From contig NC_134851.1 in NCBI RefSeq assembly GCF_965363235.1, forward strand, positions 57,292,833 through 57,356,832: a DNA stretch of 64,000 bases, written 5' to 3'. A program made the translations under genes and the position numbers. Below are positions 1 through 9,672 of this stretch, in pieces. The stretch comes from Mytilus galloprovincialis (lineage: Eukaryota > Mollusca > Bivalvia > Mytilida > Mytilidae). Each line of letters opens with the position of its first letter. Position 1 is the first letter of the stretch. Below the pieces are notes generated by a model. The model was not told the DNA's origin and did not search any database. It was given only the letters and a program-made list of their open reading frames with translations.

Positions 1-92
1 AAGATTTTTGTAAAAGTTAACGACGACGACGGACGACGGACGCCAGGTGATGAGAAAAGCTTACTTGGCCCTTCGGGACAGGTGAGCTAAAA
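1..92 (+). repeat. 3' end of a Helitron/pearl-like non-autonomous element
   Basis: A GACGACGGAC-rich stretch is followed by a GC-rich hairpin at 59-87: the arm GCTTACTTGGCCC pairs with GGACAGGTGAGC around a TTCG loop with a few mismatches, and then comes CTAAAA. A short hairpin followed by CTRR is the usual 3' terminus of Helitrons and of the bivalve pearl elements, and the same architecture recurs at 41.83 and 49.21 kb. Only the 3' end lies in the window, so the assignment is by terminal structure alone. Confidence 0.45.
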
Positions 93-1430
93 AGGGATCA
101 AATACCGACAGCAGCACACCATTATGTGTGGACCATATGTTTTTTTCTTGAAAAACTGCGGAAGATGACCAAAAATTACTTAATTTTGGATGTAACAAGT
201 CTTCTGATTTGCGGACAGTGTTTTGTCTATCAGCTCTTAGACATAGTTTTGTCTAGTGACCGTGACGTCATCGACCTTTTTCATGATTTTCTCCGGCCTA
301 AAATGTAATTTAGAATTAAATTATAAGGACTGTCTATTCGAAATTAAATAGCATTAAAGATGTTGTGCACACTTTAAAAAATCATGCTACACCGGTTACT
401 TAGTGTGCACCAAATTGTTGATGTTATTTCTTCTTAGTCAGAACAAATATTACAGTAAAATATAGCTCAAAATAGCAAATATTTTTCGCAGTGTTTGGGT
501 ATTTCTATCAAACTATAAAGAAGATCTGTACTTTAAACGATAACCGAAATTGTCCTGAGAGCAAAGGTCTAGGATACTAACAGGTTTAATATCCTGAAAA
601 GCAAAATTCAGATATAAGATATAAAACAATCCTTATATTTCACGTTAAAGTGTATTGTTGATGGAAAACTGGTTTAAAAAGACTGTATAACTGTACCACG
701 GGAGATAATCTTAATATTAAAACAATTTTTTTTGCTTTTAGTTAGAACTAAAAACAAATATGATATTAACATGATCTAGCAACAAGCGACAACCACTGAA
801 TACAGTCTCCAGGTTTTGGACAGACACAAAGTCAATTATAAATCTAGATTCTGAAACGGCGAATTGTTAATGTACATGTTGACATAATTTATGATACTTC
901 GAAGCACTCCATTAACTTTTTAGAACTTTCCTTTCATAGATATTTTCAATAAGTTTTTCAGTTCTTAGCTACAAAGCCATAACTTTTAGTCCTGACGATA
1001 TTGTTTTGTCAATTTGCCGTTGTCAGCTTTGTTATTTTAAGGTCAAAAATGGTTAAAATGTGATTTTTTACAAAATGGATAGGTACATGTTTTAAAGGAA
1101 TTAAGCCGAAAACTTAACAAAGAAGATGAGTTAAAGTTATTTAACATGAAAATTCAATATGCGAGCTTAAGGCCAAATGCACATGAATTTTTTATTTATG
1201 ATTTTTCGTTACTTTATATACTACATGTAGTAGCATATACTACGGTTACACTTCCGATTTAAAAACAGAAAAGGCCGAAAGTTTTAAAGAAAAATATGTT
1301 CTTCTGTACAAGAACAGAAGTTTCGCCTCCTAGTCTATAGTATCTATTTATTGTAAATTGTTCAATATCATTTTGATTACAGGTATTATACCGGAAAATT
1401 GAACTTCTGTATATATGTCGTGTACATGTT
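93..1430. other. AT-rich sequence with no recognisable gene
   Basis: The only open frame (126-308, 60 codons) has no domain I recognise, and the stretch is AT-rich on both strands. I see no RNA gene, terminal repeats or tandem structure. Confidence 0.5.
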
Positions 1431-1572
1431 ATTATTTTTTATCGGTAATTCGTATATTTCCCTTTGATCTTACTGCCTAATATTTTCGAGTATCAACGTA
1501 CTGGCTGTATCACTGAAAATATTAGGCAATACATTGTGTGATGTCATAATTACCGATAAACAGAATAATAGG
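1431..1572. repeat. Foldback (MITE-like) repeat
   Basis: Nested inverted repeats: TTTATCGGTAATT at 1438-1450 pairs with AATTACCGATAAA at 1548-1560, and TGCCTAATATTTTC at 1474-1487 pairs with GAAAATATTAGGCA at 1515-1528. The two arm pairs are concentric, so the segment would fold into one long hairpin. No coding capacity; probably a small inverted-repeat transposon or its relic. Confidence 0.6.
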
Positions 1573-1669
1573 TAGTTTCGTTTTTGATACTGACTATATC
1601 ATGTGGAATATCTTATATCAAATATATGAGCAAAACTTTCAGTTTAGTAGCCAAAACTAAACTGTAGAG

Positions 1670-2285
1670 ATGGGAAACAGTATAGAAAAGAAATTTCACG
1701 ATAAAATAATTAAATTGTGTGATGACAATAAATCTTTAGTTCTAATAATTCAATATTTCCACGTGAAAGATACAGAGATGCTATTGGTAATGTTAAGGAA
1801 GCAAAATTAAGTCACAAAAGACTGCTCTTCAAACATATTTCTTACAGGGCAGTATGATGTTTTGAGTGTAGCAGGAATTGAAAAATTTATTATTGTACAG
1901 TATATGAACTTTATTCGTTGATGAGAGAACTGCACATTTGTTCTAGAGTTGGTCATGGAGGCATCCACAAAACATATAAGGAGTTAAAAAAAAAAATTGC
2001 AAATATCAGCAGAGAAATTATCAGACTTTTTATTCAGATGTGTGAACAGTGTATTTTGAAAAAAGTCGCTCTGAAACCATCAAATTAGTTGTTCATCCTA
2101 TCACATCTACATACTTTAATTCGCGTTGTCAAGTAGACCTTGCTGACTATCAGTCATTTCCTGATGGAGAATATAAGTGGATCATGCAGTACAAGGACCA
2201 CTTAACCAAATTCAGTATATAGTGCCTTTTAAAGTAAAAAGGAGCAGCTGAAGTGGCTTACCAAACGGAATCTGATGGACAGCAT
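1670..2285 (+). pseudogene. Degenerate transposon-derived integrase (KRBA2/Ginger-like)
   Basis: The conceptual reading starts at an ATG (MGNSIEKKFHDKIIKL...) and must change frame several times. Around 1945-2060 it shows an H-H-C-C zinc-binding module (RVGHGGIHKTYKEL, then MCEQCILKK), and at about 2125-2215 an integrase-core start (RCQVDLADYQSFPDG, then YKDHLTKF) with the first catalytic Asp in VDLAD. In-frame stops and frame changes (for example after KPSN and after KFSI) break it, and the catalytic domain is truncated after AEVAYQT. This order is that of the integrase-like proteins often annotated KRBA2-like in invertebrates, related to Ginger transposons and Ty3/Gypsy integrases. It is a dead copy; the exact family is not certain. 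Confidence 0.6.
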
Positions 2286-2780
2286 CATTGCTTATTATTT
2301 AAATGTTGCTAGACCATAATTGAACTTATTATGTAATTCAAGATGTAATGATTCCTTGTCTTGTGCAAACAAATAGGTTCTTTTATCTATTAGGCTTGAC
2401 TTTTGTTTCCAATATATGGTATTATGTATGCAACTTTTTGTAATGATGTATGTTTGAAAATAAATGGTTGGAGGGTAACAATTTATTTTTGCATTTAACG
2501 ACTATGTCACTTTGCACCAGATGTCCGTATTTATGTAGCATCAAGCTGTTTAGCTAAATTTGCACAAGGTGTCATGGTAACTGATGTTTTTACTTTGCGT
2601 CCTTCGTTCATCTGTAAACTTCTAAAATTTCAAAATCAATAATAAACACTTGAAAATAAAAAAAAAAAAGGAACAAACACAAAATACGACAAAATGCCCC
2701 AAAAAGTCCAGACTAACAAGCTAAAAAGAGAAGAGTTTGTAAATAAGACGAATCAAAAATATAACTTAAAGAAAGTGAGT
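2286..2780. other. AT-rich non-coding sequence
   Basis: Runs from the end of the integrase relic to the palindrome cluster. There is an A-run near 2658-2669 but no reading frame, terminal repeat or tandem pattern that I can support. Confidence 0.4.
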
Positions 2781-2818
2781 TGTACAAGTTATTATCTTTT
2801 TCTCCAAAAATCCAGGTA

Positions 2819-2850
2819 ATTACTTGTACAATTATATTTGTACAAGTAAT
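2819..2850. repeat. Perfect palindrome (13-bp arms)
   Basis: ATTACTTGTACAA and its reverse complement TTGTACAAGTAAT flank a 6-nt centre (TTATAT). Further CAAGTAATTACTTG palindromic fragments lie at about 2872-2885 and a partial GTTGTACAAG at about 2779, so the ACTTGTACAA word recurs over about 110 bp. Likely the core of a small foldback repeat. Confidence 0.6.
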
Positions 2851-2939
2851 AACCTCTATGATGGCATCATACAAGTAATTACTTGTATTAAGTTTTTATA
2901 ACCTGTACAAAATAATAAAATGTACACAACATATACATA

Positions 2940-3356
2940 TTTGTTTAGAGGCCAGCTGAAAGAAGTCTCCGCGTGCGCGAGTTTCTCGCTGCATTTGAGA
3001 TCCATTGGTTAATTGCCTAAATATGTAGGAATTAAGGGCCAAAAACGGGCCCAAAAGAAGCATGTTTCTAGAGTTTCCAAACAATCAGGACAATACCTTG
3101 TGTTTAAGTGTATGGATCTCTCTGAAATTATACTACAAGGTTCAATACTACAAAGGAAAGCATGGGATTTACTTTAAGGGTTATTGCTCCAAGGGGGGTT
3201 CAAAAGGTTGGGGGGGGGGAACCTATATTATGTCAAAAATTGGATCACAATCCAAATTCAGACAGTATCAAGCTTGGATATTGTGACCAAATTTACCTAA
3301 GCTGTTCAGTGTTCAACCACTGGGTCGTATAAAGCTGCGCCGTGCGGAGCACCTGA
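2940..3356 (+). repeat. Fragments of PLE-A 3' UTR and of a pearl-like element
   Basis: Positions 2945-3010 match, with divergence, the segment at 7105-7150 (GGCCAGCTGAA... TTTCTCGCTGCATT) that belongs to the PLE-A 3' UTR. From about 3020 the sequence switches to the GGAATTA-GGGCCAAAAA-GGGCCCAAA core of the element at 39.7-41.9 kb, and it ends with the same 3' terminus (GTCGTATAAAGCTGCGCC at about 3328). This is a 5'-truncated copy. The small open frames here (2896-3084 minus, 3062-3286 plus) are not genes. Confidence 0.55.
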
Positions 3357-3474
3357 TTTTAATAGAAACACAGAAAAAAATTATGTCACTTGGACATGCC
3401 TTGATAATATATCTGCCCTTGAAATTTTACTTGCGAACATTTATTTTTTGTTCGCTTTGGAGATTCCGTATATC

Positions 3475-5173
3475 CAGGGCCGTAACTAGCCCTTTTTAAT
3501 ACTGAGGCAAAATATATTCGCCGTGGCGAAAAAATTTTGGAGAGGCGTCTGGGGGCCGCTTAAGGCCCCCAGAAGCTCTGAGAAAAATAACGCAAAATCG
3601 TGCATTCTGAGCGTTTCCCGGACTCTTTCTTACATAGAAACGCAAATCATTTTTAGCTATTTTTTCGACAATATTCTGGTCTCAAAGCAAACACATAGAT
3701 TCATTGATATTTAAGACTTTAAAGTTTTAGGGAAATTCAAACCATAAAAAGACCGATATGTAGGATAGAGCAAAAATCGTAATCCTCATAATCATTTATA
3801 CCGGATCTGTCTGTCTGTTCTTGTCTTGTATTGTGCTGACTTGAGAGATTTTTTATGACTAGATTTAAATATAGTGACAGTTATTAGAGCAGTAATATAC
3901 GTTAAATACTAGTACTGCTCAAGTCGACACTAGGGACCATATCATGCATGACCTTGTTTTACGATATTTATGATTCTTTCATTATTGAAGACCCTCCAGC
4001 AAGATGAAGAACAGGAATAAAAACTTTGACCATTGATCATTTGTGTTTTTTTCTATACATTGACATTGTGTGCGATTAGCTCCCGTGCACGTGTACTTCA
4101 TATGTTAAAGGGTCTGAACACGACTTAATGCAAATTTAACCCTTGAATGTAAATTAGGCAACAACCATTTGATTTTCTGGGGGGGGGGGCTATGTTTTTT
4201 TTTCTGTACAAACAAAACAATCTATTTTTTTCGCGACAAGTCAAAAACAATTTTTTTCTTTCAATTTTAGCATTACATATAGTGGTAGCTGAGGGTGAAA
4301 CAAACATTTTTTTTTCTTAGAATCAAAAACAAATTATTTTTTTCTCCAAAAACTGGAAACAAACTTTTTTTTCCAAAAAAAAACCATAGCCCCCCCCCCA
4401 CCCCCCCCCCCCCCAGAAAATCAAATGGTTGCTGCCTTAGGTCATATGGCAATACATTGATGTTTTTTTCAACAAATGATTTGATACCGGGAATTTGGTG
4501 GTCTTACTTTAATTTAAACCATGTCAGCTATCTAGTTTTATCCACAGGCGCTTGGGTATATGATACAGTTATTTTTTTGTTTTTTGTTTGTTGATTAAGA
4601 TATTCAATTTTCCATATCTATAATAATAGATATCTATCACGTCTGTGCATATCTCACCTACAGAAAATATCTAATTTTGCAATCCATTGGGTATGGTTTT
4701 ATATACAAGAAAGACAGTTTCGTATTCTTTGATATCAAGTTCAATTCTCCATGCAGAAACGACCACTTTTATCTGTGTCTAGTAGCATCGTAGATTCTAA
4801 AAAATATTTTCTCGCATAATGCCTGGACACCGGTGGACATGCAGCATTATACAGTGTGACACGTTTACAAATGAAAATCAACACTCAGACTAGTCATTAA
4901 GTAGGACAATAAATGAACAAAAGACAAACCCGGGACACAGAAGTACAAACAATAGACCATCAACTCTGAAAACCAAAAGTAAAATAGAAACATGGATTAC
5001 GAAAAATATGCAGGGGCGACATCAGAGAGTGAAGAGAACTTGCTTCTTGCAAGACACTTCAGTGAAAACAATTTGATATGAAGACAATCATATGAAACAA
5101 TCTTTTTTTTTTTTTTTTTAAATTTTAAACATGAGGCACTTGCCTCATTTGCCTCAATGTAGTTACGGCCCTG
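3475..5173. mobile_element. Non-autonomous TIR DNA transposon inside PLE-A
   Basis: Terminal inverted repeats of 14 bp: CAGGGCCGTAACTA at 3475-3488 and TAGTTACGGCCCTG at 5160-5173. The direct duplication ATATC flanks it (3470-3474 and 5174-5178). Removing the element and one ATATC restores the RT reading ...GDSVYRQVIGIPMG of the host PLE, which independently confirms the boundaries. There is no transposase frame; the interior is AT-rich and holds a further MITE at 4157-4436. A diverged copy with the same right end lies at about 35068-35591. The CAGGG end is hAT-like, but a hAT duplication would be 8 bp, so the superfamily is left open. Confidence 0.85.
4157..4436. mobile_element. 280-bp MITE with TTA duplication (family M-GGC)
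   Basis: Begins GGCAACAACCATTTGATTTT and ends with the near-inverse AAAATCAAATGGTTGCTGCC, flanked by TTA on both sides (4154-4156, 4437-4439). The arms are followed inward by G-runs and C-runs and T-rich sequence, so the element folds back over most of its length. Copies of almost the same size lie at 33184-33465 and, more divergent, 37389-37668. A 3-bp TTA/TAA target is typical of PIF/Harbinger elements. Open frames here on both strands are fold-back artefacts. Confidence 0.85.
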
Positions 5174-5493
5174 ATATCGTCAAGTTATCGGAATTCCAAT
5201 GGGGAATAACTGCGCCACTTATTGCGGACCTGTTTTTATATTGCTATGAGTTACAATGTATGACTAAAATCAGCAAAGACCCATCGAAACAACATCTGAT
5301 ACAAATACTTTGATACATTTGGATGATATATTGGCTCTCAATAATGACGACTACAGTATGCATTTAAACTAAAGAAATTTATCCTGTTGAACTTACTTTA
5401 AATAAAGCTAATACTAACAATGACCACTGTCCTTTCCTTGATCTTGATACCTATATCATTACTAACGGGAAGCTTAACACAAACATTTATGAT
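5174..5493 (+). pseudogene. PLE-A RT palm block with the xxDD box
   Basis: Middle block of the split RT, listed separately because it carries the diagnostic motifs. IPMGNNCA lies at about 5193-5216 with a 1-nt slip immediately after, ADLFLYCYEL at about 5225-5254, and HLDDILALNND at about 5316-5348 (the usual Tyr before the two catalytic Asp is His here). A frame break follows, then PFLDLDTYI. The block ends in an IYD codon triplet that is duplicated on the far side of the hammerhead insert. No function is expected. Confidence 0.7.
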
Positions 5494-5797
5494 GGTGGAC
5501 TATCAGTCCCCGAGGGTATCATCAGCTCAGTAGTCAGTGCTAAACAAACTTTACTAAAATTGTCCGTTTTTAAATTTTTAATTATTATGAAACTAAGGTT
5601 TCAACTCCCTCAGGCAAAGTTGGCTTTAGATGAATTTGGCTATTTATTTTAGGTATTTTAAACATATAGCTCTTCAACGATTTTCGGTACTTATACATCT
5701 TCGGATTTCAAATGTTTGGCTTTGAGCGTTCCTGATGAAGGTAAATCCAGAAAAGCGCTTCGGACGTAATAAATTATTAAACGTGTTGTTTTATATT
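5494..5797 (+). mobile_element. Monomeric hammerhead-ribozyme retroelement (retrozyme-like)
   Basis: A 304-bp insert in the PLE-A RT, flanked by an 8-bp direct duplication TTTATGAT (5486-5493 and 5798-5805); the host reading (IYD, then K-R) resumes after it. It begins with the GGTGGAC...GTCCCCGAGGGTATCA domain shared with the arrays at 52, 54 and 61.5 kb and carries a type I hammerhead at 5726-5767 near its 3' end. No reading frame. The 3' junction lies 36 nt beyond the predicted cleavage site, as at the other loci. The boundaries are well supported; the mobilising enzyme is not known. Confidence 0.85.
5726..5767 (+). ncRNA. Hammerhead ribozyme, type I, family iv
   Basis: Stem I GCGTTC (5726-5731) pairs with GGACGT (5762-5767), six pairs including G-U wobbles. 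Core CTGATGA is at 5732-5738. Stem II is short: AGG/CCA with an A-A opposition next to the core and two G-C pairs around a TAAAT loop. GAA is at 5750-5752. Stem III is the palindrome AAGCGCTT (5753-5760), and the predicted cleavage is after C5761 (UUC). All core residues are present. The A-A at the base of stem II (normally G-C) may lower activity. Confidence 0.75.
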
Positions 5798-6126
5798 TTT
5801 ATGATAAAAGATATGATTTTTCATTTTCTTACGTTAATTATCCATTTTTAGATGGTGACGTTCCCTTGTCACCATCTTATGATGTTTATATATCTCAACT
5901 TGTACGATTCGCTCGTGTATGTAAAAATGTTATAGATTTTAGCGAGAGAAATTTATCATGTTTATGTATTACTGAAAAATTATTACACCAGGGTTTTCGA
6001 TATCATAAATTAGTCAAAACATTTACTAAATTTTATCATCGGTATAAGGACATCATTCGTAAACATAATTCAACATGCATACGTCCCATAACGTTCGCGT
6101 ATTTTAAATCCAATCTTTTATTGTAA

Positions 6127-7222
6127 TATTCTTTACAAAGTACAAAAATGTCAGTATTCACCTCAAAAGCTAACAAAACCTTTAAACAGACTAAATAAGA
6201 AGGGATATAGTTACGATACTGTTGTCAGGTTATTAACGATTGCATATTTTAGCTTTAACATTGATTCACTTATAGGGTCTTTACATCGGAATTAAATATG
6301 TTTATTCTAAAACAATTTGTTGGCATGACACGGGTTATGTTCTTCTAATATATTTTATGATGGTATAATACTAAACCCCTAACAAGAGGGATTGTTACTG
6401 ATATTCATATGATGAAGGCATAATATTTCAATCAGTTTAATTGAGGTCTGGAGCTAGCATATCAGTAACATCTCTATACGTCTACATCGACGGCATGGAA
6501 TGTTATGTCGTCACTCGAAAAAGGTACTTTGACCCATCACTCAAGTATAAATTAACTTTGACGTCCTCCAACATGACAAAAATCTTTCTATGTAACATTT
6601 ACTAACAATAGTTCCATTTGTGATCAAAGTTTATGTACAGGTGCAGGTTAAAAAAATCATCTATCTTTTTGTTGTGTTGTTTAGCCACTACAGAGAAGCT
6701 TGGTGAGTTTGGTCTTGAATTCCTCACTGCTCTCGTCTGGTAGTTTATTCCAGTCTCTGGTAGTCCTAGGAAAAAAGCTGTATTTGTAGTAACTGCTAGT
6801 AGTATGTTGTTATTTATGTATTATTGTCATTTTGTCTATTTTCTTTTGTTTCCTATTCTGACATAGGTCTCGGACTTCTCTTAAACTGGGCTTTACTGTG
6901 CGTATTGTTGTGCGTTTGTTTTTCTACATTGGCTAGAGGTACACATAGGGGGAGGGTTGAGATTTAAAAAAAAACATGTTAACCATGCCTGTCCATAGTC
7001 AGGAGCCTGTGGCCTTTGTTAGTCTAGCATCGCTTTTAATTTTATAGTTTCTTGTGTGTATGATTTTGAGTTATTATCACTGAACTTGTATACATATTTG
7101 TGTAGGGGCCAGCTGAAGGACGCCTCCGTGTACGGGAGTTTCTCGCTGCATTGAAGACCCCAGCATCGGTGGCCTTCGGTTGTTGTCTGCTCTATGGTCG
7201 GGTTGTTGTCTCTTTGACATAT
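6127..7222 (+). repeat. PLE-A 3' UTR
   Basis: Follows the RT relic and is collinear, with one interruption, with the reverse strand of 34480-33540, the second PLE-A copy. Shared landmarks are the CCTCAAAAGCTAACAAAACC region, a CATGACACGGGTTATGTTCTTCT block, AATTGAGGTCTGGAGCT, GGGAGGGTTGAGAT, GGAGCCTGTGGCCTTTGTTA and the terminal GGCCAGCTGAAGGACGCCTC... GTCTCTTTGACATATTCCC. About 6480-6790 has no counterpart in the other copy and is probably a further insertion. The small minus frame at 7019-7228 is a shadow. Confidence 0.65.
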
Positions 7223-7337
7223 TCCCAATTCAATTCAATTCAATTCAAAGCTTTAAAATTATTTATAGTCGGCATGTTACATAACAAATAAACAGAAGCT
7301 CTCTGAGCTTTTATAACCGACAAATACATACATTTAC
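7223..7337 (-). mobile_element. 3' end of the minus-strand LINE with (AATTG)n tail
   Basis: Read on the minus strand, this is the last part of a LINE 3' UTR, ending in about four TTGAA/AATTG repeats at 7223-7247 that abut the PLE-A 3' UTR. The rest of the same LINE resumes at 12571, beyond the tyrosine-recombinase element. A short tandem tail instead of poly(A) is typical of several LINE clades; the LINE at 25857-29823 has the same AATTG tail. Confidence 0.65.
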
Positions 7338-7442
7338 TTATATTCTCCCTCACTACGTTCGTCCGAATATAAAGTAATTAATATTCTATGGCCTTATCAA
7401 AGAACAAACGACATAATGTAGGTGTGCTACTCGCTATAACCT
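7338..7442 (-). repeat. Split direct repeat B2 (outer 3' end)
   Basis: 105 bp identical to B1 at 7666-7770. It forms the right terminus of the element on its coding strand. It contains CTCGCTATAA near one edge, whose inverse TATAGCGAG is found in repeat A. Confidence 0.9.
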
Positions 7443-7537
7443 TTATTCTATATAATACATCAATATATGTATCAAATACAAACATAATAACAATAATATC
7501 ATAATTCCAATTACAAATTTACATTTAATCATCTGTG

Positions 7538-7665
7538 AATACACGTGTCTTCTTACTGGCTATAGCGAGAGTCGATGGTCAGAAAGGTGACCGCACGGGT
7601 TTTAAGTGCGGACAAATGGTCACATGTCATGAATATTCATGAACGTACGACGAACTAAATTTTAT
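7538..7665 (-). repeat. Split direct repeat A2 (internal)
   Basis: 128 bp identical to A1 at 12443-12570. It directly abuts B1, with no base between 7665 and 7666. The B1-A2 joint reproduces the sequence expected when the two outer ends (B2 and A1) are fused in a circular intermediate, so it can template restoration of the termini. Confidence 0.9.
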
Positions 7666-7770
7666 TTATATTCTCCCTCACTACGTTCGTCCGAATATAA
7701 AGTAATTAATATTCTATGGCCTTATCAAAGAACAAACGACATAATGTAGGTGTGCTACTCGCTATAACCT
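7666..7770 (-). repeat. Split direct repeat B1 (internal)
   Basis: 105 bp identical to B2. Lies 78 bp downstream of the recombinase stop codon on the coding strand. Confidence 0.9.
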
Positions 7771-7848
7771 CGAGACAAAGGGAAAATAGTAAATTCATAG
7801 CATAATAGAGCCGAATAATATCACCAAAAATTAAATATCTATAAACCG

Positions 7849-8893
7849 CTATATACCAAGATTTAACGAAACCGTTAGTTGCTTTTTAACAGAATCTTTG
7901 ATATAACCATCTTTAGCAAAATCGGTACGCCACCTTCCATGCTCTTTAATCAAACGATCAGAAACGTCATTTCTTGCAGCAGCAGTTGCGCCACCACTGC
8001 GCAAACTATGAAGACAAAAAAGTTTACAATCAAGACCAATCGCAGTTAATGTGCCCAAAAGTAACTCCCTAGCTCTAGTATAAGATAAAGGACGATTAGC
8101 CTCTGCTAACTTATAAGAATTTACTGACTTAAAATATCTAACAGAACGAAAAACATATTGATTAGAATCCAAAGCCAATTTAGCTAAATTAATGTATGTC
8201 AATAACCAAACTACTGGACAGGTAGGCAAATTTGTTTTAGAAATTATAACATTATTACCCCTTCTATATACATCAGTTTTCCCAGATTCAATATTCAAAG
8301 AAACATAAGTGTCAAAAAATTTTATGTTACACATTTTTAAATTTGCTATCTCACTGTAGCGTAAAAATCCTGCATAACCAACTAACATCATAGCACAAAT
8401 TCTAACATTCGGCAAATGAGCACGATCACTACCAATTTTGTCCACTATCTTCTGTAAATGATCTGCTGTAATTGGCTCTTTTTTTCAAAACTGGTTTACT
8501 TAAAATTCTCTTAGCTCCTTCAATCATCATCTGAATAAGCTTGTCTTCACACGGATTGCACACTAAACTGAAATCATGATACCACTTTATGCTATAAAAA
8601 TGAGCTAATAAAACTGACTCAGATACGGATTGCTGCACAAGGCCACTAATATAAACTGCAACGGATGATACACTTGCAGGCAACGGAATAACTTTATATG
8701 TAATACACCATTCTTTAAATTTTTTGAAATACACATCATACTTTTTATTTGTAGAAATTGCTTTACTGCTTCTCACAATATTGAAAATGCTTTTTTCACA
8801 TCCGGTAAACTGTTGATTTGAATTCGCAAACGGAGAAATATCCCTCCATGTTGCACTGTCCTGTAATAATGAAACATAAATAAAACTAAGCAC
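7849..8893 (-). pseudogene. Tyrosine recombinase of the Ngaro/PAT-like element (one frameshift)
   Basis: The upstream half (8893-8429) holds the N-terminal core-binding domain (ISTNKKYDVYFKKFKEW, then SVSSVAVYISGL). The downstream half (8445-7849) is the catalytic domain with the expected Arg (YAGFLRYSEIANL), His-x-x-Arg (LHSLRSGGATAAA), a His in KEHGRWR and the nucleophile Tyr in KDGYIKDS. The halves are in different frames. The minus-strand A7 run at 8479-8485 is the likely slip: one A fewer would join them into about 345 residues, a normal size. The upstream half may start at an intron acceptor rather than the ATG at 8893. Its role would be to integrate the circular DNA product of reverse transcription. 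The break may be a real mutation or a sequencing error in a homopolymer. Confidence 0.85.
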
Positions 8894-8940
8894 AACTTAG
8901 CTAAATAATAAATATAGATATATCACTGTAACAGAACAAT

Positions 8941-9505
8941 CATGCAAAGTGCATCTTAAACAACTGCACAAGGTGCATATTTCATTTTTTAAACCGCACA
9001 CGGTGCATTTCTAATCTTAAATCGCACAATGTGCGTTTTTGTACTGTAACCGCACAATGTACTTCTCAATTAAAGTCTGCACAAGGTGCATTTTTGCATT
9101 TAAACTGCACAAGGTGCTTCGCGATTATATACTGCGCAAGGTGCCTTTCAATTATATACTGCACAAGGTGCTTCGCAATTATAAACTGCACAAGGTGCTT
9201 CGTAATTATATACTGCACAAGGTGCTTCGCAAATTACAAACGGCACAAGGTGCATCTCAATTATAAACTGCACAAGGTGCATCTCAATTATAAACTGCAC
9301 AAGGTGCTTCTCAATTATAAACTGCACAAGGTGCATCTAAATTATTATAAACTGCACAAGGTGCTTCTCAATTATATACTGCACAAGATGCATCTCAAAT
9401 ATAAACTGCACAAGGTGCATCTCAAATATATACTGCACAAGGTGCATCTCAAATATAAACTGCACAAGGTGCATCTCAAATTATAACCGCACAAGGTGCA
9501 TCTTA
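8941..9505 (-). repeat. 26-28-bp tandem array inside the Ngaro/PAT-like element
   Basis: About 21 units of the type TGCACAAGGTGC-WTCTCAATTATAAA lie between the RNase H and recombinase frames. Each unit carries an imperfect palindrome TGCAC-AAG-GTGCA. Units in the first 150 bp (8941-9090) are more diverged (CACACGGTGC, CACAATGTGC) and those from 9078 on are nearly uniform, which suggests homogenisation from one side. The open frames of KLHKV repeats (9031-9486 and 9039-9266) arise because the unit lacks stops; they run antisense to the element and are not considered genes. Confidence 0.9.
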
Positions 9506-9672
9506 ATTCTTAAAAGCTAAAATATTTTGAACTAATAATGTATGCATATGTGAGCGTGTGGGTACATTCCGTAGTAATTACCTATTTCGATACGTGTATT
9601 TTACCGTGTAGTAAAATTTTTTACACCCGATAGTAAAATTGTGCATTGAACCGTACAAAGGAACGTGACCTC

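Larger units (their letters stand above)
3360..6126 (+). pseudogene. Penelope-like reverse transcriptase relic (PLE-A), split by two insertions
   Basis: RT codons can be followed in three blocks. Block 1 is about 3360-3474 (TCLDNISALEILLANIY, then VRFGDS). Block 2 is about 5174-5493 (YRQVIGIPMGNNCA, ADLFLYCYEL, the catalytic box HLDDILALNND near 5320, then PFLDLDTYIITNGKLN). Block 3 is about 5806-6123 (VNYPFLDGDVPLSPSYDVY, ITEKLLHQGFRYHKLVKTF). The word order IPMG-NCAP, xxDD-LxLNN, KLN-YD, VYISQLVR is that of RTs in bivalves and cnidarians usually annotated Penelope-like. Blocks 1/2 and 2/3 are separated by insertions at 3475-5173 and 5494-5797, each with a target duplication, and the codons resume across both. 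Several single-base frame changes show the copy is dead. A GIY-YIG nuclease, expected in many PLEs, is not seen. Confidence 0.75.

Noticed and set aside
9031..9486. Open frames of KLHKV-type repeats (plus strand) and their minus-strand counterpart
   Set aside because: They exist because the tandem unit lacks stop codons in these frames; there is no domain, and they are antisense to the element or overlap only the array.
8941..9505. Regularly spaced repeats resembling a CRISPR array
   Set aside because: Units are head-to-tail without unique spacers, the period is 26-28 bp, and the segment lies inside a eukaryotic retrotransposon.
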